Both the position numbers and the translations under genes were made by a program. DNA of 64,000 bases from Streptomyces sp. NBC_01669 (GTDB taxonomy: Bacteria; Actinomycetota; Actinomycetes; Streptomycetales; Streptomycetaceae): positions 7,687,001 through 7,751,000 of the forward strand of contig NZ_JAPEQG010000001.1 in NCBI RefSeq assembly GCF_026339735.1, in the 5' to 3' direction. This document shows, piece after piece, positions 24,766 to 33,863 of this stretch. The notes beneath the pieces were generated by a model that was not told the DNA's origin, did not search any database, and saw only the letters and a program-made list of their open reading frames with translations. Each line of letters begins with the position of its first letter. Within the stretch, counting starts at the first letter, position 1.

Positions 24766-25449
24766 GTGACCGACACCGACCTGCTGCCCGAGTCCTGGCG
24801 CGGCGTCCTCGGCGAAGAGCTGCAGAAGCCGTACTTCAAGGAGCTCACCGAGTTCGTCGAGGAGGAGCGGGCCAAGGGGCCGGTCTACCCGCCCCGCGAG
24901 CAGGTCTTCGCGGCCCTGGAAGCCACTCCGTACGACAAGGTGAAGGTCCTGGTCCTCGGCCAGGACCCGTACCACGGCGAGGGGCAGGGGCACGGGCTTT
25001 GCTTCTCCGTGCGGCCCGGCGTCAGGACACCGCCGTCCTTGCGGAACATCTACAAGGAGATGAAGGAGGAGCTCGGCCTGCCGGTCCCGGACAACGGGTA
25101 TCTGATGCCGTGGGCCGAGCAGGGCGTCCTGCTGCTCAACGCCGTGCTGACGGTCCGCGCCGGCGAGGCCAACTCGCACAAGGGCAAGGGCTGGGAGAAG
25201 TTCACGGACGCGGTGATCCACGCGGTGTCCACGCGGCCCGATCCGGCGGTCTTCGTGCTCTGGGGCAACTACGCACAGAAGAAGCTCCCGCTGATCGACG
25301 GGGAGCGCCATGCCGTGGTGAAGGGCGCACATCCGTCTCCGCTGTCCGCGAAGAAGTTCTTCGGCTCCCGTCCGTTCACGCAGATCAACGAGGCGGTCGC
25401 CGCGCAGGGACACCAGGCCATCGACTGGCGCATCCCCGATCTGGGCTGA
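24766..25449 (+). CDS. ung: Uracil-DNA glycosylase, family 1
   Basis: The 227-residue protein removes uracil from DNA to start base excision repair. It has the catalytic GQDPYHGEGQ motif (Asp about residue 67), the AEQGVLLLNAVLTVR segment, and the minor-groove loop HPSPLSAKKFFGSRPF (His about residue 190). Length is as usual for Ung. GTG 24766 follows GGAGGT. Streptomyces often carry two ung genes; which one this is cannot be told here. Confidence 0.97.
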   Translation: MTDTDLLPESWRGVLGEELQKPYFKELTEFVEEERAKGPVYPPREQVFAALEATPYDKVKVLVLGQDPYHGEGQGHGLCFSVRPGVRTPPSLRNIYKEMKEELGLPVPDNGYLMPWAEQGVLLLNAVLTVRAGEANSHKGKGWEKFTDAVIHAVSTRPDPAVFVLWGNYAQKKLPLIDGERHAVVKGAHPSPLSAKKFFGSRPFTQINEAVAAQGHQAIDWRIPDLG

Positions 25450-25463
25450 CCCGCCCGCAGCCG

Positions 25464-25499
25464 CCCGACAGGCCCCGGGCTCCCGGGGTCTCCGTCGGG
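25464..25499 (+). terminator. Nested hairpin after ung
   Basis: CCCGAC (25464-25469) pairs with GTCGGG (25494-25499), and the inside holds a CCCCGGG/CCCGGGG stem. It starts 15 bp after the ung stop. Confidence 0.55.
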
Positions 25500-25672
25500 T
25501 CATGGCGTGGCCGCGCCCGACCCGAAAGCAGCCCTTAGCCCGAGCCTGAGCGGGATTGCCGGTGCCAGCCGCTAGCGTCGCCGTGACCGGAATCGAACGG
25601 GCTCCAGCGGGCCCGATCGACGTCGACCGGAGTGAACCGGGAACGGCTGGAACACATGCGAGGGAGACCGCG

Positions 25673-26146
25673 GTGACGGAGCAGCAGGAGGCGTCGACGG
25701 ATGCCGTCATGACCAGGATCGGCCAGGCGATCATGCTGCTCCACGGCGGCGACCGGGAAGAGGCCCGTAACCGCTTCGGGGCAATCTGGGCGGAGATCGG
25801 TGTGGAGGGCGACGCCCTGCACCGCTGCACCCTCGCGCACTACATGGCCGACACCCAGGACGATCCCGGCGACGAACTGGCATGGGATCTGAGGGCGTTG
25901 ACCGCTGCCGACGGGCTCTCCGACGGGTGCGTCGCGGAACACGGGGACTCGCTCGCGGTACGGGTCTTCTACCCCTCGCTCCACCTCAACCTTGCGGCGG
26001 ACTATGTGAAGCTCCAGCGCCCCGACGCGGCCCGGGTCCATCTGGACCGGGCCCGGAAGGCGTCCGAGGTTCTCGCGGACGACGGGTACGGGGGAGGGGT
26101 GCGCGCGGCGATCGGTCGGCTGGAGCGGCGGCTTCGGGAGCTGTGA
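25673..26146 (+). CDS. TPR-like helical protein, function unknown
   Basis: The 157-residue protein is all helical, with ALHRCTLAHYMADTQDDPGD and HLNLAADYVKLQRPDAARVH resembling tetratricopeptide pairs. It has no signal peptide or membrane segment. GTG 25673 follows GAGGGAGACC; the longer upstream frame has no ribosome site and weak coding bias. A genus-conserved cytoplasmic protein that may bind a partner through its TPR-like helices; nothing nearby tells which. Confidence 0.72.
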   Translation: MTEQQEASTDAVMTRIGQAIMLLHGGDREEARNRFGAIWAEIGVEGDALHRCTLAHYMADTQDDPGDELAWDLRALTAADGLSDGCVAEHGDSLAVRVFYPSLHLNLAADYVKLQRPDAARVHLDRARKASEVLADDGYGGGVRAAIGRLERRLREL

Positions 26147-26162
26147 GCCGAGGTCTGTCGCG

Positions 26163-26202
26163 GATCGTTGCGGTCCGTCCGTTGTCGCGGACCGCAACGA
26201 TC
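26163..26202. terminator. 15-bp perfect hairpin between convergent genes
   Basis: GATCGTTGCGGTCCG and its exact complement pair around a 10-base loop. It lies 17 bp after the TPR-like gene and 43 bp before the 3' end of the minus-strand lipoprotein gene, so it can serve both. Confidence 0.75.
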
Positions 26203-26244
26203 AGAGTCGGCCGGATCCCGGCGGGATCCGCGACCGACGGGGTT

Positions 26245-26754
26245 TCAGTGGCCGTAGGTGTCCTCGCAGATCCGGGCCTCGGGGCTGCCCGCGGACCAGC
26301 CTCCGTAGCCCCGGCCGAGCGCGCAGACATTCGTCCCGGTGACGGGGGCGGCCGGCGGATTCAGCACCCGCGCGGCTGCGGGCGGGGCATGACGAGGCCG
26401 GGGGACCCCGACGTGCTCCCGCTGCTGCGGGGCGCGTGGCGCGGTGCGTCGGGTGTCCGACGGCGCCTTCGCCGGCCGGTCGGAGGCCTTCGGTGACGGC
26501 TTCGGGTCGGGGATCGCCCCCAGGCTGTCCCGGACCGGCGGCCCCACGATCTGGGGCGCCAGGTCCTGGACGGGCCTGCTGGTCTCGGGCCGGGGCGCAA
26601 TGCCCGACCGGGGCTCCACGGACACGCAGCCGGTGACGGCAGTGACTGCCACGCCGACCAGGAGCTTCACGGTGATACTGGTTCGCTGCACCTGGGCAAC
26701 TCTGCTGTGCGGGCAGGGCGCCGCGCGAGCCGGCCGGTGATGATTGGCCCTCAC
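26245..26754 (-). CDS. Putative secreted lipoprotein, proline-rich
   Basis: The 169-residue product has a basic lead, a hydrophobic run VKLLVGVAVTAVTGC that looks like a lipoprotein signal with a T-G-C lipobox, then a proline- and arginine-rich linker and a short C-terminal domain VCALGRGYGGWSAGSPEARICEDTYGH cut here to its two cysteines (VCALG and RICED), which may form a disulfide. A GTG at 26691 gives a tighter signal peptide (MQRTSITVKLL) and may be the true start. Function unknown. Confidence 0.6.
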   Translation of the reverse strand: MRANHHRPARAAPCPHSRVAQVQRTSITVKLLVGVAVTAVTGCVSVEPRSGIAPRPETSRPVQDLAPQIVGPPVRDSLGAIPDPKPSPKASDRPAKAPSDTRRTAPRAPQQREHVGVPRPRHAPPAAARVLNPPAAPVTGTNVCALGRGYGGWSAGSPEARICEDTYGH

Positions 26755-26810
26755 GAGTGACCCCGGTCAGCGCAACGCCCCGGCTGCCGACCGGGCGCGT
26801 GGGATTCGGG

Positions 26811-27332
26811 TCAGTCGCCGGTCACGCCGTCGATCCGCTCCCGGACCAGGTCGGCGTGGCCGTTGTGCCGCGCGTACTCCTCGATCATGTGGGTGTAGAT
26901 CCAGCGCAGGTTGAACTGCTCGCCCTTGCGGCTGCGGCCGATCGACAGGTCGTCGAGCCCGTGCTTCGCGGTGATCTCCCGGGCCGCGTCGATCTCCGCC
27001 CGCCACGTGGTCCCGGCCTCCTCCCAGGTGTCCGCCTCGGTGGGGTGGAAGTCGCCGTCCTCGTCCTCCGCGGTGCAGTACAGCGACTTCGCTTCCTCGC
27101 CGGCCATGACGTTGCGGAACCAGTGGCGCTCCACCTCCGACATGTGCCGTACGAGCCCGAGCAGGCTGAGCTGCGACGGCGGTACGGACGCCTCCCGCAG
27201 CTGGGCGTCGGTGAGCCCAGCACATTTCAGCGCGAGCGTGTCGCGGTGATAGGCGAGCCAGCCCTCGAGCATCGGGCGTTCGGCGGCTGCGATGGCGGGT
27301 TCGGAGCGTTCGTCTGTGGTCATGCCGGGCAT
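26811..27332 (-). CDS. DinB/DUF664 family protein
   Basis: The 173-residue protein matches the DinB-like four-helix bundle: EGWLAYHRDTLALKCAGLTD, LSLLGLVRHMSEVERHWFRN and IYTHMIEEYARHNGHADLVR. The histidines in VRHMSEVERHW, Y-H-R near residue 28 and EEYARHNGHAD fit the usual three-His metal site. This superfamily includes mycothiol-dependent enzymes, but single members are mostly uncharacterised. Intact, monocistronic. Confidence 0.85.
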   Translation of the reverse strand: MPGMTTDERSEPAIAAAERPMLEGWLAYHRDTLALKCAGLTDAQLREASVPPSQLSLLGLVRHMSEVERHWFRNVMAGEEAKSLYCTAEDEDGDFHPTEADTWEEAGTTWRAEIDAAREITAKHGLDDLSIGRSRKGEQFNLRWIYTHMIEEYARHNGHADLVRERIDGVTGD

Positions 27333-27363
27333 TCTGTCCCAGTGATCAAGACCTGGCCAGATG

Positions 27364-28032
27364 TTATTCGCAGGGGGGTGTCAGCATGCCGCGCAGCAGT
27401 TCGGCGAAGCCGGTGCGCAGCTCTTCCTCGGTCGGTACGGACCGGTGGTACGACCCCGCGGCGCACGAGAACATCAGACCTTCGCACCAGGCCACCAGAG
27501 AGAGGGCGTGTCGCTCGGGTTCGGCAGAACCGGCTGCCGTCATCAGCGCCACCAGGGGTTCGCGGAACTGTCCGCCCGTCGCGTCGAAGAACTCCCGAAG
27601 CTCCGGGCGCCGGGTGGCCTCCAGGGCCAGTTCGTAGCGGCAGATGAGCAGGTGGGGGTGGCGGGTCAGGTATCGGTGCAGGGCTGAGGCGAGGCTGCCG
27701 ACGAGCACGGCGACGCCGTGGGGCGGCCCGCCCGCGGGTCCGGCGTCCGGTTCGCCGTCCGGCCTGCCCTCGGCCCGGGCCGCGGGCATCGCAAGTTCGC
27801 CCGGGGTCAGGACCTGCGCCTCGCGCTCCGCCAGGCGCCGCACCGTCGCCTCCAGGAGAGCCTGCCGAGTACGCGCGTAGTTGGATGTCGAGCCCTGGGG
27901 GAGTCCGGCGCGTTCGTCGACCGCCCGGTGGGTGAGCCCTCGCATCCCGCGCTCGGCGAGAAGTGCCAGGGCGGCATCGGTGATCAGGTCCGCCCGGGAG
28001 GCGCCGCCGGTGCGTGTGGTGCTGGTGGCCAT
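27364..28032 (-). CDS. TetR-family transcriptional regulator
   Basis: The 222-residue protein has a TetR helix-turn-helix in MRGLTHRAVDERAGLPQGST followed by SNYARTRQALLEA (about residues 30-62) and a C-terminal domain of TetR_C_17 style with CRYELALEATRRPELREFF. It is divergent from an FAD-dependent monooxygenase gene. The 76-bp gap contains two mirror-image ACTACA-NN-TGTAGT boxes, so it probably represses both itself and the monooxygenase. Confidence 0.9.
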   Translation of the reverse strand: MATSTTRTGGASRADLITDAALALLAERGMRGLTHRAVDERAGLPQGSTSNYARTRQALLEATVRRLAEREAQVLTPGELAMPAARAEGRPDGEPDAGPAGGPPHGVAVLVGSLASALHRYLTRHPHLLICRYELALEATRRPELREFFDATGGQFREPLVALMTAAGSAEPERHALSLVAWCEGLMFSCAAGSYHRSVPTEEELRTGFAELLRGMLTPPCE

Positions 28033-28052
28033 GGGATCAACCTACCGCTGCG

Positions 28053-28094
28053 ACTACACCTGTAGTACGTTGGTCTCGTTACTACAGGTGTAGT
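28053..28094. promoter_or_regulatory. Paired TetR operators ACTACA-NN-TGTAGT
   Basis: ACTACACCTGTAGT (28053-28066) and ACTACAGGTGTAGT (28081-28094) are each dyads with a 2-bp centre and are exact reverse complements of each other. Centre spacing is 28 bp. They fill the gap between the divergent tetR and monooxygenase starts. Confidence 0.8.
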
Positions 28095-28108
28095 TTCGAG
28101 GAGGAGTC

Positions 28109-29320
28109 ATGGACAAGCCCCATGCGGTCGTCATCGGCAGCGGAGTCGGCGGCCTCACCGCCGCCGTGGCCCTCCACCGGCGCGGCTGGCAGGTCACCGT
28201 CCTGGAGCGGGCGGACTCGCTGGAGCCCGTCGGTGCAGGCATCAGCCTGGCCCCCAACGCGCAGCGCGCCCTGGACGTCATCAGCCTCGGCGACCGGGTC
28301 CGGTCCCTGGCGGCCTGGCAGGGCGACGGCGGTATGCGCAGTCCTAGCGGCCGCTGGATCTCCCGGACGGACAGCGCAGCGGCGACCGAGCGGTTCGGCG
28401 GAGCGATCGTCCTGCTGCACCGTGCGACCCTGATCGAGGCTCTCGTGGCCGAACTGCCCGCATCCGTGATCCGAACCGGAACGACGGCGGAACTCGTGAA
28501 CCCGGGCACTGCGGGCGGCGCCCGCGCCGTGGTCAGGACGCCCACCGCGGACATCGAGGCCGACCTCGTCATCGCAGCCGACGGCATCAACTCGGCCGTA
28601 CGCACGCACCTCTTCCCCGATCACCCCGGGCCGTCGTACGCCGGCTTCACCACCTGGCGCGTCGTCGTCCCCGCGCCCGAGCAGCCCTTCGCCCCGCACG
28701 AGACCTGGGGCCGCGGCGCCCTCTGGGGCACCCAGCCGCTCAAGGACGGCCGGATCTACGCGTACGCAGCCGCGGTCGCCCCCGCCGGAGGCCGGGCCGC
28801 AGACGACGAGAAGGCCGAGCTGCTGCGCCGCTTCGGCGCGTGGCACGATCCGATCCCCGGGATCATCGCCGCCGTCGAACCCGATCAGGTCCTCCGCAAC
28901 GATGTGCACCATCTGATCGACCCGCTGCCCGCATTCCACCGGGGCCGGACCGTCCTGGTCGGCGACAGCGCCCACGCCATGTCACCCAGCCTCGGACAGG
29001 GCGGCAATCAGGCCATCGAGGACGCAATCGTGCTCGCCCACCACGCGGCGCCCGACGCCGACCTCGGGACAGCGCTCGCCGCATACAGTGCGGACCGGCT
29101 CCCCCGGACGGGCGCCATCGTCCGCAAGGCTGCCCAGGTGGCCCGTCTGATGTGCCTGACCGGCGCCGCCTCCGTCGCGGTGCGCGACACGCTGATGTCC
29201 GCCGTGTCCCGGCTCGGGCCGGCCCTGGTGCTGCGTACCTTCGACGGCATCGCGGACTGGCAGCCGCCGCAGCACACGTATGCTGCCCGGGCGAAGGACA
29301 TGCATATGACACGGCGTTAG
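28109..29320 (+). CDS. FAD-dependent monooxygenase (aromatic hydroxylase type)
   Basis: The 403-residue protein is a group A flavoprotein hydroxylase. The N-terminal FAD motif is VVIGSGVGGLTAAVAL (about residues 7-22); DLVIAADGINSAVR (about 151-164) is the DG motif; TVLVGDSAHAMSPSLGQGGN (about 285-304) is the GD motif binding the FAD ribityl chain. These enzymes hydroxylate aromatic substrates with NAD(P)H and oxygen. RBS GAGGAGG precedes ATG. It is controlled by the divergent TetR and followed after 16 bp by a Gfo/Idh gene. Substrate unknown. Confidence 0.9.
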   Translation: MDKPHAVVIGSGVGGLTAAVALHRRGWQVTVLERADSLEPVGAGISLAPNAQRALDVISLGDRVRSLAAWQGDGGMRSPSGRWISRTDSAAATERFGGAIVLLHRATLIEALVAELPASVIRTGTTAELVNPGTAGGARAVVRTPTADIEADLVIAADGINSAVRTHLFPDHPGPSYAGFTTWRVVVPAPEQPFAPHETWGRGALWGTQPLKDGRIYAYAAAVAPAGGRAADDEKAELLRRFGAWHDPIPGIIAAVEPDQVLRNDVHHLIDPLPAFHRGRTVLVGDSAHAMSPSLGQGGNQAIEDAIVLAHHAAPDADLGTALAAYSADRLPRTGAIVRKAAQVARLMCLTGAASVAVRDTLMSAVSRLGPALVLRTFDGIADWQPPQHTYAARAKDMHMTRR

Positions 29321-29336
29321 TCAGAGGGAGACCCCA

Positions 29337-30236
29337 GTGAAGGTCGGCTGCATCGGGCTCGGCGACATCGCGCAGAAGGCTTATCTGCCGGTCCTCACCA
29401 CCCTGCCCGGGGTCGAACTGCATCTGCAGACCCGCACTCCCGCCACCCTCGCCGCCGTCGCCGCGTCCCACCGGATCCCGCCGGAGCAGTGCCACTCCGA
29501 GCTCGACTCGCTGATCGCCCAGGACCTGGACGCCGCTTTCGTCCACGCCCCGACCTCCGTACACCCGGAGATCACCGACCGCCTGCTCCGGGCCGGTGTC
29601 CCCACGTACGTGGACAAGCCGCTCGCCTACGAACTCGCCGATTCCGAGCGGCTGGTCAACCTCGCCGAGGAGAGCGGTGTCAGCCTGGCCGTCGGCTTCA
29701 ACCGGCGGTTCGCCCCCGGCTATGCGCAGTGCATCGAGCACCCGCGCGAGCTGATCCTCATGCAGAAGAACCGGGTGGGCCTGCCCGAGGAACCGCGCGC
29801 CATGGTGCTCGACGACTTCATCCATGTCGTCGACACCCTGCGCTTCCTGGTGCCGGGGCCGGTCGAGCACACCGTCGTACGGGCGCGGATCCGGGAAGGT
29901 CTGATGCACCATGTCGTGCTGCAGCTGTCCGGAGACGGATTCACCGCCATCGGCGCGATGAACCGGCTGAGCGGCTCGACGGAGGAGCGGCTCGAGGTCT
30001 CCGGGCAGGACTCCAAGCGTGAGGTCGTCAACCTTGCCGAGGTGATCGACCACAAGGGACAGCCGAGCCTGCGGCGGCGTGGTGACTGGGTGCCGGTGGC
30101 CCGTCAGCGTGGCATCGAGCAGTGCGTGCTGTCCTTCCTGGACGCCGTGCGCGCCGGGAAGCCGCTGAGCGCCCGGGACGCGCTGGAAACGCACGAACTG
30201 TGCGAGCGTATTCTGCGGGACCTGGACTGGGCGTAG
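29337..30236 (+). CDS. Gfo/Idh/MocA-family oxidoreductase
   Basis: The 299-residue protein begins MKVGCIGLGDIAQKAYLPVL, the Rossmann motif of this family (GLGDIAQ at residues 7-13). FVHAPTSVHPEITDRLLRAG and VPTYVDKPLAYELADSERLV hold the conserved EKP-like DKP motif (Lys about residue 96), and GFNRRFAPGYAQC follows. Such enzymes oxidise or reduce sugar-like compounds with NAD(P). GTG start after GAGGGAG. It probably forms an operon with the monooxygenase upstream. Confidence 0.9.
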   Translation: MKVGCIGLGDIAQKAYLPVLTTLPGVELHLQTRTPATLAAVAASHRIPPEQCHSELDSLIAQDLDAAFVHAPTSVHPEITDRLLRAGVPTYVDKPLAYELADSERLVNLAEESGVSLAVGFNRRFAPGYAQCIEHPRELILMQKNRVGLPEEPRAMVLDDFIHVVDTLRFLVPGPVEHTVVRARIREGLMHHVVLQLSGDGFTAIGAMNRLSGSTEERLEVSGQDSKREVVNLAEVIDHKGQPSLRRRGDWVPVARQRGIEQCVLSFLDAVRAGKPLSARDALETHELCERILRDLDWA

Positions 30237-30327
30237 CGAAACCGCTGGTCAGGGCGGGTCCGGATGCGTCCCGCACGGGCCGGATGCAGGCTGGGGGGAT
30301 GGACCGCCAGCCCGTGGAGGTGACCTG

Positions 30328-30675
30328 GTGAAGCCCCACGACGAGCCACAGGGGTGGGGTGCTCTCCAGCCGCCGCCCGGCTACTACTCGGCGGACGGGC
30401 GGCCACCCGACGCGATGCAGCGCGCCCTGATCCTGGACTGGGCGGTCAATCAGCGGATCGCGAGCGGCTGGCGGGTGGAGTCGCGCGCCGAGACCCAGGT
30501 CGTCATGGTCCGCGGGCAGCCGCTGAACCACGTGCTGCACGCCCTGCTCATGGTGTTCAGCTGCTTCCTGTGGGGCGCCGTGTGGGTGGCGCTGGCCGTG
30601 ACGAACAAGGTCGAGCGGGTTGCTCTCACCGTCGACGCACAGGGGCGCATCGTCTCCGTGAACGCCCCGTCATAA
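30328..30675 (+). CDS. Small membrane protein, unknown
   Basis: The 115-residue protein has a soluble N-terminal half (PDAMQRALILDWAVNQRIAS), one hydrophobic segment LLMVFSCFLWGAVWVALAV (about residues 75-93) and a short charged tail. GTG 30328 follows GGAGGTGACC. Similar small proteins are common in Streptomyces, with no known role. The last six bases overlap the 3' end of lnt on the other strand. Confidence 0.72.
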   Translation: MKPHDEPQGWGALQPPPGYYSADGRPPDAMQRALILDWAVNQRIASGWRVESRAETQVVMVRGQPLNHVLHALLMVFSCFLWGAVWVALAVTNKVERVALTVDAQGRIVSVNAPS

Positions 30676-32289
30676 CCGTCCCGCCGGAGCGGCCGCACCG
30701 ACCGGTTCCACCCGGGTCCGCCGCCGGAGCGACCGCACACCCTCATAGGCGCAGAACGCCGCCAGCACCCCGAGCGCACCCTGCACCGGCCAGTCGCCCA
30801 GCCGGACATAGAGCGTGGTGCCGGTGGCCAGCGGTACGTCGAACACGGCGGCCGCGCTGGTGTCCGTACCGAGCGGGGTGCCGATGCGATGCCCCTGCGC
30901 GTCGTACACCGTACTGATCCCGGTGAGCGTGGCGTGCACCATCGGGCGGCCGCTCTCCGCCGCCCGGAGGGCGCCCAGCGAGGCGTGCTGGGCCGGCGCC
31001 CAGCTGTGCTGGAACGTGGACGTCGACGACTGGGCGATCAGCAACTGGGCCCCGTCGCGGGCAAGCCGCCTGCTCATGTCGGGGAACGCCGACTCGAAGC
31101 AGATCAGCGGACCTATGCGGAGCCTCTCCGCTCCGGCCCGGGAGGAATGCACCGGGGACGGCGGCTCGGGAACGGACATCACCACCTGCCGGTTCCCGCG
31201 CAGCCGGTCCTCGCCCGCCGCCTTGCCCACCGACGTCACCCAGCCGAGCACCGAACGAGCCGGAATGTACTCGCCGAACGGCACCAGACGCATCTTGTCG
31301 TAGCGGTCCCCGGTCGGGCCGTCCGGCCCCACCAGCACCGCACTCTTGAAGATCCCCGTCCGGCCCGAGCCGTCGGTCTGCCGGGCATCCATATTGACCA
31401 GCACATCCGTGCCGACCTCGCGTGACAGCTTCGCGATCCTGGCTGCGAGGTCCGGGCGCTGTGACAGGTCCTCGCCGACGCTGCTCTCGCCCCAGACGAC
31501 CAGGTCGAGCTGCCGGCCCACCAGCGTGCGGGTCAGTTGCTCGCTGCGTGCGAAACGCAGCTCCACGCTGTTCGACCCTTCGACGACACCGGGTTGTACG
31601 ACAGCGATCCGGACCGCTCCCGCGGGCTCCGGCTGCGGCGCCCACCTCCATATCGCGCCCACTGCCAGCGCGCCCACCACGATGCCGACGGCCGCAGCCG
31701 TCCGGGCGGCGGACGTCACGAGCAGCAGGGTGACCGCGGTGTTCACCCCCACCACCAGGAGGCTCACCAGCCACACCCCTCCCACCGATGCCACCCGGAG
31801 CGCCATGGGCACCTGCCACTGGCTTGCGCCGAGCAGCCCCCAGGGGCCGCCGAGCGCATCCCAGGAGCGGGCCAGTTCGATCATCAGCCAGCCGGACGGA
31901 ACCACGATCAGGGCCGCCCCGGCCCTCGCGACGGACGGCGATCCGCCCAGTAGCCGGGAGACCAGCAGCCCCCACGGCGCCCAGAGCAGACCGAGAAGCG
32001 CCGCCAGTATCACGAGGAACACATGCAGGCTCGGCAGCAGCCAGTTGTGCACCGCGAGCAGGTAGCCCGTACCGCCGAGCCAGCCGTCGAGCGCGGCCCG
32101 TCGGCCCGTACCGGCCGACCGGATCAGCAGCAGCCACGGCACCAGCGCGATATACGCGAACCACCACAGATCCGGGGCAGGAAAGGCGAGCGCGGGCAGT
32201 GCACCCGCGAGCAGCGCAGCACCACCGCGCCACCAGGGGGACCGGAGCAGGCGCTCCCCCTGCTCACGCCGAACGGCCGCAATTCGCAT
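30670..32289 (-). CDS. lnt: Apolipoprotein N-acyltransferase
   Basis: The 539-residue integral membrane enzyme adds the third acyl chain to lipoprotein N-termini. The N-terminal half has about seven membrane spans; the C-terminal half is a nitrilase-type domain with the catalytic triad Glu in VVWGESSVGED, Lys in YDKMRLVPFGEYIP and Cys in IGPLICFESAFPD. ATG 32289 is chosen because AGGAGG lies just upstream (CGAGGAGGCGCG); an earlier in-frame start would add a low-complexity lead. Lnt in actinobacteria is often present in two copies. Overlaps the 30328 gene by 6 bp at the 3' end. Confidence 0.93.
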   Translation of the reverse strand: MRIAAVRREQGERLLRSPWWRGGAALLAGALPALAFPAPDLWWFAYIALVPWLLLIRSAGTGRRAALDGWLGGTGYLLAVHNWLLPSLHVFLVILAALLGLLWAPWGLLVSRLLGGSPSVARAGAALIVVPSGWLMIELARSWDALGGPWGLLGASQWQVPMALRVASVGGVWLVSLLVVGVNTAVTLLLVTSAARTAAAVGIVVGALAVGAIWRWAPQPEPAGAVRIAVVQPGVVEGSNSVELRFARSEQLTRTLVGRQLDLVVWGESSVGEDLSQRPDLAARIAKLSREVGTDVLVNMDARQTDGSGRTGIFKSAVLVGPDGPTGDRYDKMRLVPFGEYIPARSVLGWVTSVGKAAGEDRLRGNRQVVMSVPEPPSPVHSSRAGAERLRIGPLICFESAFPDMSRRLARDGAQLLIAQSSTSTFQHSWAPAQHASLGALRAAESGRPMVHATLTGISTVYDAQGHRIGTPLGTDTSAAAVFDVPLATGTTLYVRLGDWPVQGALGVLAAFCAYEGVRSLRRRTRVEPVGAAAPAGRL

Positions 32290-32396
32290 GCCGCGCCTCC
32301 TCGTCCTGCCCGGTGAGCAGTGTCCCCCTCCTCCTTCCCCAGTGTGGGGGGAGGGGAACGGCCGCGGCCAGAGGGAGGTGGGGCCGTTGGCGGGGA

Positions 32397-32897
32397 TCAG
32401 CCGGGGGCGAGCTCCCCGGTGAGGCTGCGCCATTTCTCATGGACGGCCACGGTGCGGATCCGCCAGCCGATCTCCGTGCGCAACAGCCCGAACGCGTACC
32501 GGCCGCCCGAGACGAAGTTCGGTGCCGTGGTGGTGTCCGCGGCCCCGGTGGCGCCGTCGTCCGGCGTACCCCGCAGCCGCATCGGGTTGAGGTAGTCGGC
32601 CTGCACCTCGGCCCGGTCGCCGGGATAGCCCCCCAGGTCCTGGAGGTCCAGCCGGCGGTTGACGATCAGATGCTGTCGTACGGGGAAGAGGCGCATGGTT
32701 TCCGCGAGCCACTGCGCGACCTCGGCTGCGGGTCCCTCGATGCCGCCCGCGCTGCGGTAGTCGGCGCGGCCGTCCGGGGTGAACAGCTCCCCGTAGTCCT
32801 GCCAGGCGCTGTCGTCCACCGCCACCGCATAGCCGGTGATCACTGCATCGATGGACAGCTGGTCCATCACGGTTGCGAGAGCCACGCGCTGCGTCAT
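32397..32897 (-). CDS. SnoaL-like domain protein (NTF2 fold)
   Basis: The 166-residue protein fits the SnoaL_4 type: an N-terminal helix (VMDQLSIDAVITGYAVAVDD), AWQDYGELFTPDGRADYRSA, and HLIVNRRLDLQDLGGYPGDR. Residues match the scytalone dehydratase-like group that includes aromatic-ring dehydratases and uncharacterised proteins. ATG 32897 gives the family start; the longer upstream frame is Arg-rich and unlikely. No partner gene is evident. Confidence 0.82.
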   Translation of the reverse strand: MTQRVALATVMDQLSIDAVITGYAVAVDDSAWQDYGELFTPDGRADYRSAGGIEGPAAEVAQWLAETMRLFPVRQHLIVNRRLDLQDLGGYPGDRAEVQADYLNPMRLRGTPDDGATGAADTTTAPNFVSGGRYAFGLLRTEIGWRIRTVAVHEKWRSLTGELAPG

Positions 32898-32999
32898 CCG
32901 GTCAGTGTGTGCCCGCCGACCGCCGAGGCCAAGGGCCGTGCACGCGCGGCGGCGGTCCGGTCCTGATCCGGACGCCCGGGGTCCGGCACGGTGCATGCC

Positions 33000-33863
33000 T
33001 CAGCAGGGGACGACGGCCACCGGCCCGAGCGCGTGCGTGAGCGTCGTCTGTGCGACCGGGGACAGCCCGAACCCGAGCGCCTCGCCGCCCTTTCGCCGCC
33101 CGATCACCGTGAGCGCGGCCGTCGCCGACGCCGTCACCAGGGTGCGCGACGCGGAGCCGTGGGTCGGCTCCAGCACGAGCTCGACCTGCGGGTACTTCTC
33201 GCGTCGGCCTGCGGTGAGCTCCGAGAGGGTCCGCTCGGCGGCGCCCGCCGCCGCGTCCCGGTCGAAGACGGGTCCGCCGGAGAGCATCGACGAGAACATC
33301 GTCCAGCCGTGCACGATCCGCAGCCGCGCGCCGGGCCGGGCTGCTGCCGCCTCGAACGCGAACTCCAGTACCGCCTCGCTGCTCTCGTCGGCAGCCACTC
33401 CCGCGACAATGTCCGGGAATGTTTCCGCCGCGTCCACCGCGTCGTCGTCCCCCCGACCGCTGTGGATGACGACGACCGGGCACGTGGCCATCGAAGCCGT
33501 CGCCAGGCTGTTCGAGCCGATCAGCAGGGACCGGAATCCGCCCAGACCGCGGGAGCCCAGCACCAGCAGCGACGCGTTCCCGCCGAGCGAGGTCAGCGCG
33601 GCCACGGGGAAGTCGAGCGGGCTGAGCGTCGACGGGTGCAGGTCCGGAGCGATCAGCGACACCCGCCGTACGGACTCCGTGAGCAGCTCCTCGGCCTGTC
33701 GCTGCTGCGCCTCCTGGACGGTACGCCGGGAGGGTATCCGGACATGCACGATCGTCAGCGGAAGTCCTCGCCGGACGGCTTCACGCGCGGCCCAGTCGAG
33801 GGCTTCGTAGCTGTGCGAAGAGCCGTCGACGGCGGCGATCACGGGAAGCTCGGCGGTGGTCAT
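33000..33863 (-). CDS. Universal stress protein, tandem UspA domains
   Basis: The 287-residue protein has two UspA domains. The first starts PVIAAVDGSSHSYEALDWAA and carries the ATP-binding motif GSRGLGGFRSLLIGSNS. The second begins near residue 150 (DIVAGVAADESSEAVLEF) and ends VIGRRKGGEALGFGLSPVAQ, a looser version of the motif. Tandem Usp proteins in Streptomyces belong to dormancy/oxygen-limitation responses. ATG 33863 follows GGAGG. Intact. Confidence 0.92.
   Translation of the reverse strand: MTTAELPVIAAVDGSSHSYEALDWAAREAVRRGLPLTIVHVRIPSRRTVQEAQQRQAEELLTESVRRVSLIAPDLHPSTLSPLDFPVAALTSLGGNASLLVLGSRGLGGFRSLLIGSNSLATASMATCPVVVIHSGRGDDDAVDAAETFPDIVAGVAADESSEAVLEFAFEAAAARPGARLRIVHGWTMFSSMLSGGPVFDRDAAAGAAERTLSELTAGRREKYPQVELVLEPTHGSASRTLVTASATAALTVIGRRKGGEALGFGLSPVAQTTLTHALGPVAVVPC

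Noticed and set aside
30743..32233. Long second frame on the same strand inside lnt
   Set aside because: It is a Gly/Arg-rich frame shadow; membrane spans and the Glu-Lys-Cys triad are all in the lnt frame.
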